Part shown: positions 30,222 through 40,140 of the stretch, piece after piece
Layout: the number at the start of each line of letters is the position of its first letter
Position numbering within the stretch: position 1 is the stretch's first letter
NCBI RefSeq assembly: GCF_022763245.1
Contig: NZ_JALEGV010000030.1
Location: 1-64,000, forward strand
Length of the DNA stretch: 64,000 nucleotides
Source of the DNA: Oricola sp.
Lineage (GTDB): Bacteria; Pseudomonadota; Alphaproteobacteria; Rhizobiales; Rhizobiaceae
Direction of reading: 5' to 3'
Program-made: the position numbers and the translations under genes
The notes under the pieces: generated by a model
Told to the model about the DNA's origin: nothing
Databases searched by the model: none
What the model saw: only the letters and a program-made list of their open reading frames with translations

Positions 30222-32627
30222 CTAGGCTTCCTTCGTTTGCGCGGGCAAGGTGAACCGGAAGACGGATCCTACCGTTTCCGAACCCTCGGCCCAGATCTCT
30301 CCGCCATGACGCTCGACGATCCGTTTGCAGGACGCCAGCCCGATGCCGGTTCCGTCATATTCCGCCCGGCTGTGCAGCCGGGTGAAGATCTCGAAGACCT
30401 TCTGCCTGAACTCGGGTGCGATGCCAATGCCGTTGTCGCGCACCGAGAATTCGTACATGCCGTCTTTAAGCTCGACAGTGATGTCGATCTTCGGCGCGTC
30501 CTCTCCCCGGTACTTGATCGCGTTGGAAACGAGGTTGACGAAGAGCCGTTCGAGCTGACCCGGGTCGGCGGAGACCGTCGGCATGTCGGCGACCGTGATG
30601 ACGGCGTCGGCCTCCACGATCCGGTCATGCAACAGGTCCGTCACGCGGGTGACCATCGCGCCCGTATCGACGCTCGCCAGCTTCAGGGGCCGGTTGCTGA
30701 CCCGCGAATAGTCGAGCAGCTCGTTGATGAGCTGTTTCATCCGGCGGGCGCCGTCTGTGGCGAAGCCGATGAATTCGTCCGCCTCCTCGTCGAGCTTGCC
30801 CTTGTAGCGCCGCGCCAGCAGGTTGACGTAGCTGTCGACCATGCGCAGCGGTTCCTGCAGGTCGTGCGAGGCGATGTAGGCGAATTGCGAGAGTTCGGCG
30901 TTGGACCGCTCGAGTTCCGCGGCATAGCCGGAGAGCGTGCGTTCGAGTTCGCGGCGTTCGCTCACGTCGCGGATGATCGCGAGGGTGACGCGGTCGCCCT
31001 GCAGGTTCGCAGGGCCGAGGCTCACCTCGACGGGGATCGACGCGCCATCCTTCGCCTGACCGACAATGTCCAAGCCCGACAGCATGTTCCTGCGGGTCGG
31101 AGCCATCGCGTATGCCGCCCGCGACGCCCTGTGCTTCTGGCGCGCTGCGTCGGGAACGAGCATCTCCACCGGCTTTCCGATCAGTTCGGATTGCCTGTAG
31201 CCGAAAGTGCTCTGCACGGCGGAGTTCGCCAGGACGATCATTCCGTCCGCATCGACGATGAGCAGGCCGTCCGGCGCGAATTCCACCGTCTCGCGAAACA
31301 GCGCCTCGGATTGGTAGAGTGCGTTCTTCTGCTCGATGAGTTCGCCTTCCCGCCTGGCGATTTCCCCGGTCATCGTCGCGAAGGAGTTGGCGAGGTTGCC
31401 GATTTCGTCGCGACGGCCGGCGAAGCCCGACACGTCGATGGCGCGGTCGCCCGCCGCAATGCCCATCGCCATGCGCGTCATGCCGGTCAGCGGCCGGACG
31501 ATCAAGTCCACCAGCCAGACGATCGCCACCATGCTCAAGGCCAGCATCACGGTGCCGGCCAGAAGGGCTCCCTTCTGGAGGGCGCGGGCTTCCGCCGAGA
31601 GGCCGGCCTCGCGCGCCACCGTCGCCAGGATGATGTCGTGCTCGCGGTCGGAGGGATCGTAGGAGACGGCCTCCGCCACGGCGAGATGACGACCGCCCTC
31701 CACGTCGATCAGGCCGGCGAACCCAGCGACCCTGTCGGCGACGACGCCAGCCATTTGCGGCAGCTCCTCCTGGAGCAGGTATCGGTGACCGAGATCGAAG
31801 CCGAAGGCGCGTGCCGCGATGGGATGGTCGAGGAAATCGCCATGGGAATTGGCGACATAGAGGGAAAATTGATCGGGGATTTCCCCCGCGGTCCTGTCGA
31901 GGAGGAACTGGAAGTCGATGTTGATGACGACCATCCCGAGCAGTTTGCCATTGCCGTCGCGGATCGGGGTCGCCGTCCTCACGACCGGGCGATGCGGCAC
32001 TTCGATCGCGCCGAAGTCCCGGTTCAGGTCGATGTCGGAAAAATAGACCATGCCCGCGTTCAACAGTGCGGCGTCCATGAAATAGGGACGGTCCGCCTTC
32101 GCCTGCAGCAGTTCGGGCGGCGTCGTTTCGATCGCGCCGGACGTCCGGCGGTCCACGCGCACCAACTCGCGACCGCCGTTATCGACGCCGATGTAGCGGG
32201 CCTGGATGTATTCGGGCCGCGCCTCCAGCAAACCAGTGAAGATGGTTGCGAGCCGGTCCCGCCACAAGACGTCCGTCGAGCCGTCGGCAGGATCGATGCC
32301 ACCGGCGTCATGCGCCCGGTGAATCCCCATGATGGGCGGCGTCTTGGACAGGAACAGCGTGTCCTTGCGGTAGTTGTCCATTTCGGCGGCAAGCCGCGAC
32401 GCCGTGATGCCGACGCTCCTCGACAGGCGCGTCAGGTCGCGCTCGGTCAGGAGATCGACCCCGCGATACATGTAGAAGGTCAGCGACGCCAGCGAGACAA
32501 CGCTGATGGCGATCATGGCCAGCGTGATCTTGGCGCGCAGGCCGAACCTCACCTTGCCGGGAGCAAAGACGCCGGCCAGCGCGCGGGACGCTTTCGCCGC
32601 GCCCGGCGCGATTTCGTAGTCCACCAT
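30222..32627 (-). CDS. Membrane sensor histidine kinase (periplasmic sensor, HAMP, PAS, HisKA, HATPase)
   Basis: Sensor kinase of 801 residues. TM1 lies near 33-55, then a large periplasmic domain of about 280 residues (Cache-like by layout), TM2 near 345 ([17 protein letters not shown]), HAMP, PAS ([20 protein letters not shown]), a phosphoacceptor helix with H588 in [15 protein letters not shown], and an ATPase domain ([39 protein letters not shown]). ATG 32627 is chosen because the frame upstream overlaps the PilZ gene and has no kinase character. It lies between that gene and its cognate receiver. Confidence 0.93.
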   Translation of the reverse strand: MVDYEIAPGAAKASRALAGVFAPGKVRFGLRAKITLAMIAISVVSLASLTFYMYRGVDLLTERDLTRLSRSVGITASRLAAEMDNYRKDTLFLSKTPPIMGIHRAHDAGGIDPADGSTDVLWRDRLATIFTGLLEARPEYIQARYIGVDNGGRELVRVDRRTSGAIETTPPELLQAKADRPYFMDAALLNAGMVYFSDIDLNRDFGAIEVPHRPVVRTATPIRDGNGKLLGMVVINIDFQFLLDRTAGEIPDQFSLYVANSHGDFLDHPIAARAFGFDLGHRYLLQEELPQMAGVVADRVAGFAGLIDVEGGRHLAVAEAVSYDPSDREHDIILATVAREAGLSAEARALQKGALLAGTVMLALSMVAIVWLVDLIVRPLTGMTRMAMGIAAGDRAIDVSGFAGRRDEIGNLANSFATMTGEIARREGELIEQKNALYQSEALFRETVEFAPDGLLIVDADGMIVLANSAVQSTFGYRQSELIGKPVEMLVPDAARQKHRASRAAYAMAPTRRNMLSGLDIVGQAKDGASIPVEVSLGPANLQGDRVTLAIIRDVSERRELERTLSGYAAELERSNAELSQFAYIASHDLQEPLRMVDSYVNLLARRYKGKLDEEADEFIGFATDGARRMKQLINELLDYSRVSNRPLKLASVDTGAMVTRVTDLLHDRIVEADAVITVADMPTVSADPGQLERLFVNLVSNAIKYRGEDAPKIDITVELKDGMYEFSVRDNGIGIAPEFRQKVFEIFTRLHSRAEYDGTGIGLASCKRIVERHGGEIWAEGSETVGSVFRFTLPAQTKEA

Positions 32628-32647
32628 GGTCCGTACTCTCGGTTCCG

Positions 32648-33901
32648 TCAGGCTACGAATTGCAGGCCGATCTGGTTCTGCGCCTGCCAGCGTTTCTGGG
32701 CGACAAACCGCTGCCCGCTCTCCACGAAGAGCAGTTCGAAGCGGTCGGGCGCCACGAACTGGCCGTCGGCCACGATGCGGGCGCCGCCCTCCGAGACGTC
32801 GCGGATCGTGCAACTCACCGTGCTGAAGCCGTTGTTGAGCACGATCGCGCCCCGCTTGAAGACGCGGCGGCGATGCTCCGCGCGACGGTTGGAGTTGCGG
32901 TCGATCGCTCCGTCCGCGTCCACAGGTGCCATCTTGGCTTGAACCTGAGGATCGGCCTGCGATGCCATCACCCGGGAAGGCGCCTCGCCCTCGGCAGAAG
33001 GCCTGAACCGCAGGCCGCCTCGCAGCTCTGCAATGAACGCATCGGGCGCCAGTTCTCCCGACGGGAAGGACGCCATCGCCGTTCGCGCGGAAACCGTCAC
33101 CGAAAGTTCATCTGTCTGCACGGAGACCGCCATCGCTCCTGCCAGCCGGTCAACGAGCGCGTCGAGGTCCGGCGTACCGATCGCATTGTCGAGGAGATAG
33201 AAGAACGTGTCGAAATCGACCCGCCCGAAATCGTCGGAATTGCGCGCCGTGGCCCGCAATGCCGCACCACAGTCGTAGACGATCCTTTCGGCGGCATGAA
33301 ACCCGAAACGCGCCGCGACCTCTCCCGCTTCCACGATGCGGAGCAGCACAAGCTGGTAGCTGACCTCGCATCGGTTCGAGAGAGCCCGGAGCTGTCCCAG
33401 TCTTTCCTCAAGGAAGCAACGGTTCGGCAAGCCGGTCAGCGCGTCACGCTGGGCCAGCCGCTCCAGCCGTTCTATCTGGCTGCGCTTCTGCCGGGCGCTG
33501 CGGAACACCGATGAGGCGTAGGCGATCGACCGGAACAGCCCGTCGTCGAGCGGATCATCGGCGCTGATGACGTCGCTGAAGCCCAGGCGGAACGCCCTTC
33601 GCATCAGCTGGGAGGAATTCTGGCCGCCATACATGATCGTTGCCGGCGGCGTTTCAGCGAGATCCTTGAGCCGCTCGTTGACACCGAAGGCGGTGTCCTC
33701 GCCGATGCCGCCGTGAATGATGGCGACGTCGTAGACGCCGCCCGTGAGCGCCGTTCTCACCTGATGCCATTCGTTCGCATAGGCGATGTCCAGCGTGCGA
33801 TCCTTGGCGAGAAGCCGTTTCAGCCGGCTTGTCGAAGGCTCGCCGTTCTCGATGACGATGACCCGAATGGGGCCGTCATACTCCGCGTCGGGTTTCCACA
33901 T
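32648..33901 (-). CDS. Degenerate REC - degenerate GGDEF - PilZ protein
   Basis: Three-part signalling protein of 417 residues. Residues 1-125 resemble a receiver, but the acidic pair is replaced (VIVIENGEPS) and the phosphoacceptor position reads AIIHGG. The middle part keeps the GGDEF-domain start (RLAQRDALTGLPNRCFLEERL), but the active loop reads GRVDFDTF instead of GGDEF, so it should not make c-di-GMP. The C terminus is a PilZ domain with RRAEHRRRVFKRG and DVSEGG, matching the c-di-GMP-binding RxxxR and D/NxSxxG motifs. It is probably a c-di-GMP effector with inactive sensory folds. Confidence 0.82.
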   Translation of the reverse strand: MWKPDAEYDGPIRVIVIENGEPSTSRLKRLLAKDRTLDIAYANEWHQVRTALTGGVYDVAIIHGGIGEDTAFGVNERLKDLAETPPATIMYGGQNSSQLMRRAFRLGFSDVISADDPLDDGLFRSIAYASSVFRSARQKRSQIERLERLAQRDALTGLPNRCFLEERLGQLRALSNRCEVSYQLVLLRIVEAGEVAARFGFHAAERIVYDCGAALRATARNSDDFGRVDFDTFFYLLDNAIGTPDLDALVDRLAGAMAVSVQTDELSVTVSARTAMASFPSGELAPDAFIAELRGGLRFRPSAEGEAPSRVMASQADPQVQAKMAPVDADGAIDRNSNRRAEHRRRVFKRGAIVLNNGFSTVSCTIRDVSEGGARIVADGQFVAPDRFELLFVESGQRFVAQKRWQAQNQIGLQFVA

Positions 33902-33916
33902 GACACATCCTCCCGA

Positions 33917-35728
33917 TCAACCATTGGATTCCGCCGCCGCGCGGCTGGCGCGGCGGTCGGACAGGGACAGAATCCGTGCGGACTTGCCGCTGTTGATGCA
34001 TCCGCCATTCGCAAGGCAATGCTTGAGATGGGCGACAGAGACGGGGCGCGAAAAATAGTAGCCCTGCAGGTAGTCGATCCCGAGATCGGCCAGAGCCTGC
34101 GCCTGCTCCGCGCTTTCGACGCCTTCCGCGACAGTCTTGAAATCAAGCGTCTTCGCCAGTCCCGCAACCGCCGCGACGATACGGCGGGAGCCGGTCTCAT
34201 TCATCATCTCGCTGACGAAGCTGCGATCGACCTTCAAATGGTTCAGCGGCAGGTCCTTCAGATGGGACAGGGAGGAGTAACCCGTTCCGAAATCGTCGAT
34301 ATGCACGCCCAGACCCGCATCCTTCAGCAGCCTCAGGCTGCGGCTCGCGGTTTCGATGTCCTGCATGATCGCCGATTCGGTGATCTCGATGTTGATCAGC
34401 GCCGGATCGACGCCGTGGCGGAGTATCGTGCTGGTGACCTCAAGCGCGAAGCCGGGCTCCCGGCACTGCACCGGAGACACGTTGATCGAGATCGGGATCG
34501 CCGGCAGAGACGCCTCCTCCATCTCGAGGATGAACTTGCAGGCCTCGTCGATCAGCCAGGCGCCGAGCGTCGAGATCCAGCCGCACTCCTCGGCAATCGG
34601 AATGAACTCGCTCGGCGCGATGATCTTGTCGTCAGCGTCCTTCCAGCGCGCCAGCCCCTCAAGGCCGACGATCCCATGAGTCGTCGCATCGACGATCGGC
34701 TGATAGTCGAGATAGAACTTGCCGCCCTTTATGTCGCTGATCATGTTCGTCTTGATCTTGTGACGATGCACGGCCTCGCGATGCATGGCCTCGTCATAGT
34801 AGTAGGCCGCGCCGGCCGGATCGCGCTTCGACCGGTACATTGCCGTGTCGGCATGGGAGACGAGAACGTCGGCCGGCGAATTGTCGTCCGGGTAGACCGC
34901 GATCCCGATGCTGGCCGACGGGCGCAGCGACGAATCCTTCAGCGCGCCGATCTCGCGGACCGACCTGCGGATCTTCTCGGCGATCTCGAGCGCGCTGTTG
35001 GGCGATTTGAGATTGGTCGCGATCACCGCGAACTCGTCGCCGCCGAGCCGCGCCACGGTGTCGGTGCGGCGCAACTGAGTGGTGAGGAGACCGGCGATGG
35101 TCTTGAGCAGGTCGTCGCCGGCGCTGTGGCCCAAAATGTCGTTGACCTGCTTGAAGCCGTTGATGTCGATCATCAGCACGGCGAAACACAAATCCGTCCG
35201 GCGGGCGTTCTCGAGCGACCGTTCGAGGATGTCGAAAAACGCGCGGCGGTTCCTGACGCCGGTCAGGGCATCCGTCTTCGCCAGGCGCATGAGTTCGTGC
35301 TCGTGCCTCTTGCGCTCGATCGCGTAACGCACCGCGCGCCAGAGCGACCGCGCTCCCAGCTCGGATTTCTCGACATAGTCGGACGCGCCGTGCTTGAGCG
35401 CCTCGCCGGCCAGGAGGTCGTCGGATTCGCCGGTGAGGATGACGACGGGAATGTCGGGATCGGTGTCGCGCAGGCCCCCAAGGGTCTCGATGCCCTTGGC
35501 GTCGGGCAGGCCGAGATCGAGAAGCACGATGTCGAACACGCGATCATCGTCCTCGAGCAGCCGCTTCGCCTCCTTGAGGGAACCGACCGGGGACAGGTCG
35601 CATGAGGCATCTTCCGCCTCTGCACCTTGCATGAGCGCGAACTCCGCAAGGCGGCGATCACCGGGATTGTCTTCGACGAGAAGGACGGAAAACCGACCCG
35701 ACACAGCGGACTTATTGTTATTGTTCAT
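33917..35728 (-). CDS. REC-GGDEF-EAL c-di-GMP turnover protein
   Basis: Bifunctional second-messenger enzyme of 603 residues. The N-terminal receiver has D71 (FDIVLLDLGLPD) and K121. The cyclase domain has intact GGDEF at 229-233 and an inhibitory RxxD (220-223) at the standard 5-residue distance. The phosphodiesterase domain has EGL in place of EAL (catalytic Glu kept), then NVSP, EITES, DDFGTGYSSLSHL, KVDRSFV and AEGVE, all consistent with activity. ATG 35728 has GAGG 9 nt upstream; GTG 35743 is an alternative. It is the first gene of the signalling cluster, downstream of a strong dyad at 35801-35825. Confidence 0.94.
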   Translation of the reverse strand: MNNNNKSAVSGRFSVLLVEDNPGDRRLAEFALMQGAEAEDASCDLSPVGSLKEAKRLLEDDDRVFDIVLLDLGLPDAKGIETLGGLRDTDPDIPVVILTGESDDLLAGEALKHGASDYVEKSELGARSLWRAVRYAIERKRHEHELMRLAKTDALTGVRNRRAFFDILERSLENARRTDLCFAVLMIDINGFKQVNDILGHSAGDDLLKTIAGLLTTQLRRTDTVARLGGDEFAVIATNLKSPNSALEIAEKIRRSVREIGALKDSSLRPSASIGIAVYPDDNSPADVLVSHADTAMYRSKRDPAGAAYYYDEAMHREAVHRHKIKTNMISDIKGGKFYLDYQPIVDATTHGIVGLEGLARWKDADDKIIAPSEFIPIAEECGWISTLGAWLIDEACKFILEMEEASLPAIPISINVSPVQCREPGFALEVTSTILRHGVDPALINIEITESAIMQDIETASRSLRLLKDAGLGVHIDDFGTGYSSLSHLKDLPLNHLKVDRSFVSEMMNETGSRRIVAAVAGLAKTLDFKTVAEGVESAEQAQALADLGIDYLQGYYFSRPVSVAHLKHCLANGGCINSGKSARILSLSDRRASRAAAESNG

Positions 35729-35800
35729 TGTCCATTGCCTCACGCTCCTCCGAGTGGCGAGGTTTTCTGAGCCTAAAACGGTACAAATCAGACCCTAACA

Positions 35801-35825
35801 TATTGTGAATCGAATATTCACAATA
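35801..35825. promoter_or_regulatory. AT-rich perfect dyad upstream of the c-di-GMP cluster
   Basis: TATTGTGAAT (35801-35810) and ATTCACAATA (35816-35825) are exact inverted repeats around a 5-nt spacer. The site is 73 nt upstream of the REC-GGDEF-EAL start and 115 nt past the 3' end of the LysR gene. The AT-rich stem is unlike an intrinsic terminator, so an operator is more likely. The half-sites contain TGTGA/TCACA, but the spacing (9) does not fit CRP (6). Confidence 0.55.
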
Positions 35826-35939
35826 GGACCGAAAATGGGCCGTCACCTTGTCTTCTGAAAAGTGAGACTTAAGTCGAATTCATCTTGCCCGAGACATGCT
35901 GCAGCGCAGCAAAGACGACAAACACTCGGAGCGGGACGT

Positions 35940-36836
35940 TCAATCGCGTTCCCATGGCGGCATCGGCTGCGACGCGGACACGAGGGCCTCGACGATCGCC
36001 CGGACCGTGGGGCTGGTCTTGCGGCTCTCGGGCACCAGCACCTTCATGTAGAGTTCCGGCACCTTGTAGTCGGGAAGTATTTCCACGAGCCGACCGGCAT
36101 CGAGCGGCAGTCGCGCCATGTATTCCGAGACGATCGTCACGCCGACGCCGGCCACGGCCGCGTCGCGCAGAATGCGGCTGTCGGTCGTGCTGAAGACGCT
36201 GTTGACCTCCACGGAGGACTCGCCGGACGGGCCGTCAAACGTCCAGCGCGTACCGCTGGCCGGGAAGATGATGCAATCATGGTTGGCGAGGTCGCGCGGA
36301 TGGGTAGGAAGCCCGCGGCGCCTCAGATAGTCGGGCGAAGCCACGATCATCCGCGGCAACGGGCAGAGCGGGACGTCGAGCACATGCGGATAGGTCGCGG
36401 GCAAGGCGCCGAGCGCCAAATCATAGCCCTCCTCCAGCGGGTTCACCGTCCGGTCGATCATGATCAGGTCGATGCGCACGCCGGGATTTTCGATACGGAA
36501 CTTGATGAGCACGTCGCTCAGATGCATCGCGAGCAGCGTCGAGGGGCACTTGATGCGGATGTGTTCCTGTGGCAGCGCCGCACCGTCGCCACCCGCCAGC
36601 GCGGAATCGAGCTCGTCCATCAGCGCGATGAAGCGCTGCTGGTAGCCGTAACCGGCCTCGGTCAGCTCCAGCCCGCGGGTGGAGCGCATGAAGAGCTGCG
36701 TCTTCAGCTGGTGTTCGAGCTGCGAAATGCGCTTGGAAATGACCGACGGCACGGTGTGCGCCTCGCGGGCGGCAGCGGAGAAGCTGCCGAGCCGCGCGAC
36801 GGTCAGGAAGGCCTTGATGTTTGAAAAGACGTCCAT
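35940..36836 (-). CDS. LysR family transcriptional regulator
   Basis: Predicted activator/repressor of 298 residues. The N-terminal winged HTH is FSNIKAFLTVARLGSFSAAAREAHTVPSVISKRISQLEHQLKTQLF, followed by the periplasmic-binding-like effector domain. ATG 36836 (MDVFSNIKAF) is a normal LysR start; ATG 36857 would add seven residues. It lies 79 nt downstream of the FAD oxidoreductase gene in the same direction, so it may be co-transcribed with, and regulate, the TRAP/oxidoreductase operon. Confidence 0.92.
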   Translation of the reverse strand: MDVFSNIKAFLTVARLGSFSAAAREAHTVPSVISKRISQLEHQLKTQLFMRSTRGLELTEAGYGYQQRFIALMDELDSALAGGDGAALPQEHIRIKCPSTLLAMHLSDVLIKFRIENPGVRIDLIMIDRTVNPLEEGYDLALGALPATYPHVLDVPLCPLPRMIVASPDYLRRRGLPTHPRDLANHDCIIFPASGTRWTFDGPSGESSVEVNSVFSTTDSRILRDAAVAGVGVTIVSEYMARLPLDAGRLVEILPDYKVPELYMKVLVPESRKTSPTVRAIVEALVSASQPMPPWERD

Positions 36837-36915
36837 TTCAGGGGATCGGAGCCGCAATCACCCCGCGAGTCAACGCCGGGAGCGGAAAACGGACCGATGA
36901 AGACGCGTCCACGCC

Positions 36916-38370
36916 TCAGCCCGCCGCCTCGGCGAGCACCCGGCTGCGCACCACCGCGCCCTGCTTGCGCAAAGTCTCCTGCACTTCGCCGATATCGACG
37001 TTGCGCGGCTGAACGCCCCGGTTGGCGGCCACGCCCGCTGCCGCGCCGGCGGCCTGCCCGGTCAGCCAGCATTGCGGGATCTCGCGCATGAAGCCATGCG
37101 AGTTCGCGTCGCAGGAAATGTGCCGCCCGGCCGCCAGAACCCCATCGAGACGGGCCGGCACCAGCGCGCCATAGGGCACCGAGATCACCGGGAATTTCGG
37201 CGACACCGACGGGCTCACGCCGATCTCGTCGGGCAGCACCTCGCCCTTGTCCCATTGCGCCCGCTCGACGCGACCGACGCCCTGCAGGCGACGCGTGTGG
37301 CGCACGCCGAGCTGCGACGCGCTGAGCATCATCCAGGCCTTCTCGAAGCCGGGCGCATGCTTGCGGAAGAACTCGCAGTGGGTGCGCATGAAGCGGTGCG
37401 AGCGGATTTCGAGCTCGGTCTGGTCGTCGACATTGACGGCGGACAGGCCGGACTGGCGCGGCCCGAGGAACAGCGCGACGTCATTGCGCCAGGACACGTA
37501 GGGCGCCTGGAAGAAGCCGAGCGTCTCGCGGCCGAGCTTGTTGAGTTCGGCGAAGGCCTCCGGTTCGTTCAGGCGGAAGTCGAGCCAGGTCTCCATGTCC
37601 ACGCCGCACAGCATGAAGCCGGTATTGGCCGAATGGTGGACGTCGCCCTCCTCGATGTCGGTGTCGAACCCGCCGCCGGCGCGCGAGAAGACGTCGCCGT
37701 CGCCGGTGCAGTCGACGACGACCTTGGCCATCAGCGCCTGGCGGCCCTCCTTGCTCTCGAAGACGACACCCTTGACCGCGCCGTCCTCGACGACCGGGAC
37801 CGACATCCAGGAGTGGTAGACGATGCGCACGCCGGCCTCGATCAGCATCTCCTGGGTGGTGAGCTTCATCCGTTCGGGATCCAGCGTCGGCGCCCAGGTG
37901 ACGATGCCGTGGAAGGCGGAGGTGCGCAGCCGCCAGTATTTGGCCAGCGCGTCGTCCTTGACGCCCCAGAGCTTGCGCTCCGGCCCGGCGACCGCATCGG
38001 CCGGCAGGCGGTCGATGACTTCCTTGGCGAAGCCCTGGATGACCTGGTTGCCGTCCCAGTCGGTCATCCGGTCGATCCAGATGACGGCGCCGCCCGTCGA
38101 GAGGCCGCCGAGATGGTTGTAGCGCTCCAGCACCACGACATCGGCGCCGGTGCGCGCGGCGGCGAGCGCCGCGGCGGTTCCGGCCGTGCCGCCGCCGACC
38201 ACGAGCACATCGCAATTGTGGTAGATCGCGATCTCGCGCTGCGGTTCGATCATCGTGCCCTTGCCGTTGCGCGGCGCGAAGGTGTGGCTGCGCTCGTCGA
38301 AGATGTCGGAGGAGAGGAACCGGTCTTCCGACTGCCGGATCTCCTGAACGCGAGGTTTCTGGTCGCTCAT
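36916..38370 (-). CDS. FAD-dependent oxidoreductase
   Basis: Flavoprotein of 484 residues with a classical FAD-binding start (CDVLVVGGGTAGTAAALAAARTGADVVVLERYNHLGGLSTGG) and DCTGDGDVFSRAGGGFDTD, typical of the FAD_oxidored/succinate dehydrogenase-like group (PF12831). C-terminal SCDANSHGFMREIPQCWLTGQAAGAAAG is the second FAD contact. The substrate is not recognisable. An unusual N-terminal extension of about 50 residues precedes the FAD site. It lies in the same direction as the TRAP transporter and GMC oxidoreductase, suggesting successive oxidation of the imported compound. Confidence 0.87.
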   Translation of the reverse strand: MSDQKPRVQEIRQSEDRFLSSDIFDERSHTFAPRNGKGTMIEPQREIAIYHNCDVLVVGGGTAGTAAALAAARTGADVVVLERYNHLGGLSTGGAVIWIDRMTDWDGNQVIQGFAKEVIDRLPADAVAGPERKLWGVKDDALAKYWRLRTSAFHGIVTWAPTLDPERMKLTTQEMLIEAGVRIVYHSWMSVPVVEDGAVKGVVFESKEGRQALMAKVVVDCTGDGDVFSRAGGGFDTDIEEGDVHHSANTGFMLCGVDMETWLDFRLNEPEAFAELNKLGRETLGFFQAPYVSWRNDVALFLGPRQSGLSAVNVDDQTELEIRSHRFMRTHCEFFRKHAPGFEKAWMMLSASQLGVRHTRRLQGVGRVERAQWDKGEVLPDEIGVSPSVSPKFPVISVPYGALVPARLDGVLAAGRHISCDANSHGFMREIPQCWLTGQAAGAAAGVAANRGVQPRNVDIGEVQETLRKQGAVVRSRVLAEAAG

Positions 38371-38520
38371 GGTGAGGCCTTTCTGTCTTCGCCGGGAGGA
38401 TCATCCCGCGGCGTCTGTCTTTCCATTCCCCATCGTAACTACGTGCGGTCGCGCGTCCGATGAACGGCCGGTGTCGCGAACCCGCCTTTCGCGTTTCGCA
38501 ACAGCTCGGGAGAGCTGCGC

Positions 38521-38537
38521 GCCGCCCGTCAGGCGGC
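38521..38537 (-). terminator. Stem-loop over the GMC oxidoreductase stop codon
   Basis: GCCGCC (38521-38526) and GGCGGC (38532-38537) can pair across the TGA stop of the GMC gene. A 158-nt gap to the next gene, larger than others in this operon, suggests attenuation or a processing point here. Confidence 0.35.
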
Positions 38538-40127
38538 GGCGCGGATCAGGTCCGCCGCGCGTTCGGCGATCATCACCACCGGCGCGCAGGTGTTGCCCGA
38601 CGGGATCGTCGGCATGATCGAGGCGTCGACCACGCGAAGACCGTCCATGCCATGGACCTTCAGCTTCGCGTCGACCACGGCGTCCGCGCCCTGCCCCATC
38701 TTCGCCGTCCCGACAGGATGGAACGTGGTGGCGACGGTCTGGCGCGCATAGTCGATCAGTTCCTCGCGCGACGTCTTGGCGGGACCGGGCGAGGTCTCTT
38801 GCGGCGCGTATTTCGCCATGGCCGGGGCCGCGGTGATCTTGCGGACGAGTTCGACCGAGCGGGCCGCGATCTCGCAATCATAGTCGGTAGCGAGGAAGTT
38901 GTGCACGATTTCGGGCTGCTCGGCCGGCTCCGTGCTGGTCGCGTGGCAGTGGCCGAGGCTCTCGGGCCGCAGGATGCAGACCGACGAGGTGATGCCCGGA
39001 TAGTCGTGCATCGGCCCGCCGACGCGATCGTAGCTCGCCGCCGAGGTGTGGATCTGCACGTCGGGTGCCGGCGCGTCCTCCATGACGCGGGCGAAGACGG
39101 CCAGAAGCGGCGGTTGCGCCGACATCGGTCCCGTTCGGAACAGCCCGTATTCGGCCGCCATCAGCGCCTTGCCGAAGAAGCTTCCCGCGCGGCCGTTGAG
39201 CGTCGTCGTGTTCTGGACGCGATGGGTGATGCGGATGTGCCAGTGATCCTGCAGGTTCTCGCCGACGCCCGGGAGGTCGTGGACCACCTCGAGGCCGAGC
39301 CCCTTGATCCTGTCGGCCTGGCCGATGCCCGACCGCTCCATGAGGGCCGGCGTGCCATAGGCTCCCGAAGACAGGATGACTTCGCGCGTCGCGGTCGCCG
39401 TGACGCTTTGCCCGTTCTGGCGAAAGACGAGGCCCGTCGCGCGGCGCCCGTCGGTGACGACGCGTTCAGCCATCGCGCCGGTGACGACGGTCAGGTTCGG
39501 CCGGTCGGCGGCCGGGCGCAGGAAGGCCTTCTCGGTCGACTGGCGGCGGCCCTTGAGGATCAGCGACTGGAAATACTGGGCGCCTTCGTTCTCGCCGCAA
39601 TTGTAGTCGCGCGTCTTCTTGATGCCGATCTCGTCGGCGGCGTCGAGATAGCCGTCGAGCACCGGCCAGCGCATGCCGGGATCGGAAATCTTCCATTCGC
39701 CGTTGCGGCCGTGGCCCTGAAGGTCCTCGCCGACCCAGCCCTCGGAGCGCATGAAATAGGGCAGCACGTCCGACCAGGCCCAGCCGTCATTGCCCTGCGC
39801 GGCCCAGTTGTCATAGTCCCAGCGGTGCCCACGCACATAGACCATGCCGTTGATCGCCGACGAGCCGCCGAGCACCTTGCCACGCGGCAAGGTGATGGTG
39901 CGCCCGCCCAGATGCGGCTCGGGTGCGGTCTTGTACATCCAGTCGAATCGCGGATTGCCGAGCAGCTTGGGCAGCATCAGCGGGATCTCGATGAAGGGAT
40001 GCCGGCCGGAGCCGCCCGCCTCGACCATCAGGACGCGGGTGTCGGGTTTCTCGCTCAGGCGGTTGGCGAGGAGGCACCCCGCGGTGCCTCCGCCTGCGAT
40101 GATGTAGTCATAGGTCTGTTCGCTCAT
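38529..40127 (-). CDS. GMC family oxidoreductase (choline/alcohol dehydrogenase-like)
   Basis: FAD-dependent alcohol dehydrogenase/oxidase of 532 residues. The FAD-binding start is YDYIIAGGGTAGCLLANRLSEKPDTRVLMVEAG, followed by VLGGSSAINGMVYVRGHRWDYDNWA (GMC signature 1) and SSGAYGTPALMERSGIG (signature 2). The catalytic His is in TFHPVGTAKMGQ and the second catalytic residue Asn in PSGNTCAPVVMIAERAADLI. The TRAP permease gene ends 13 nt upstream. It likely oxidises an alcohol group of the imported solute to an aldehyde or acid. Confidence 0.93.
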   Translation of the reverse strand: MSEQTYDYIIAGGGTAGCLLANRLSEKPDTRVLMVEAGGSGRHPFIEIPLMLPKLLGNPRFDWMYKTAPEPHLGGRTITLPRGKVLGGSSAINGMVYVRGHRWDYDNWAAQGNDGWAWSDVLPYFMRSEGWVGEDLQGHGRNGEWKISDPGMRWPVLDGYLDAADEIGIKKTRDYNCGENEGAQYFQSLILKGRRQSTEKAFLRPAADRPNLTVVTGAMAERVVTDGRRATGLVFRQNGQSVTATATREVILSSGAYGTPALMERSGIGQADRIKGLGLEVVHDLPGVGENLQDHWHIRITHRVQNTTTLNGRAGSFFGKALMAAEYGLFRTGPMSAQPPLLAVFARVMEDAPAPDVQIHTSAASYDRVGGPMHDYPGITSSVCILRPESLGHCHATSTEPAEQPEIVHNFLATDYDCEIAARSVELVRKITAAPAMAKYAPQETSPGPAKTSREELIDYARQTVATTFHPVGTAKMGQGADAVVDAKLKVHGMDGLRVVDASIMPTIPSGNTCAPVVMIAERAADLIRAAA

Positions 40128-40140
40128 CGCGACGCCTCAC

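Noticed and set aside
30084-32942. Open frame of about 950 codons on the plus strand
   Set aside because: It is antisense to the histidine kinase, whose domains and catalytic residues are clear.
35801-35825. CRP site
   Set aside because: TGTGA and TCACA are 9 nt apart, not the 6 required. Kept only as an unassigned dyad.
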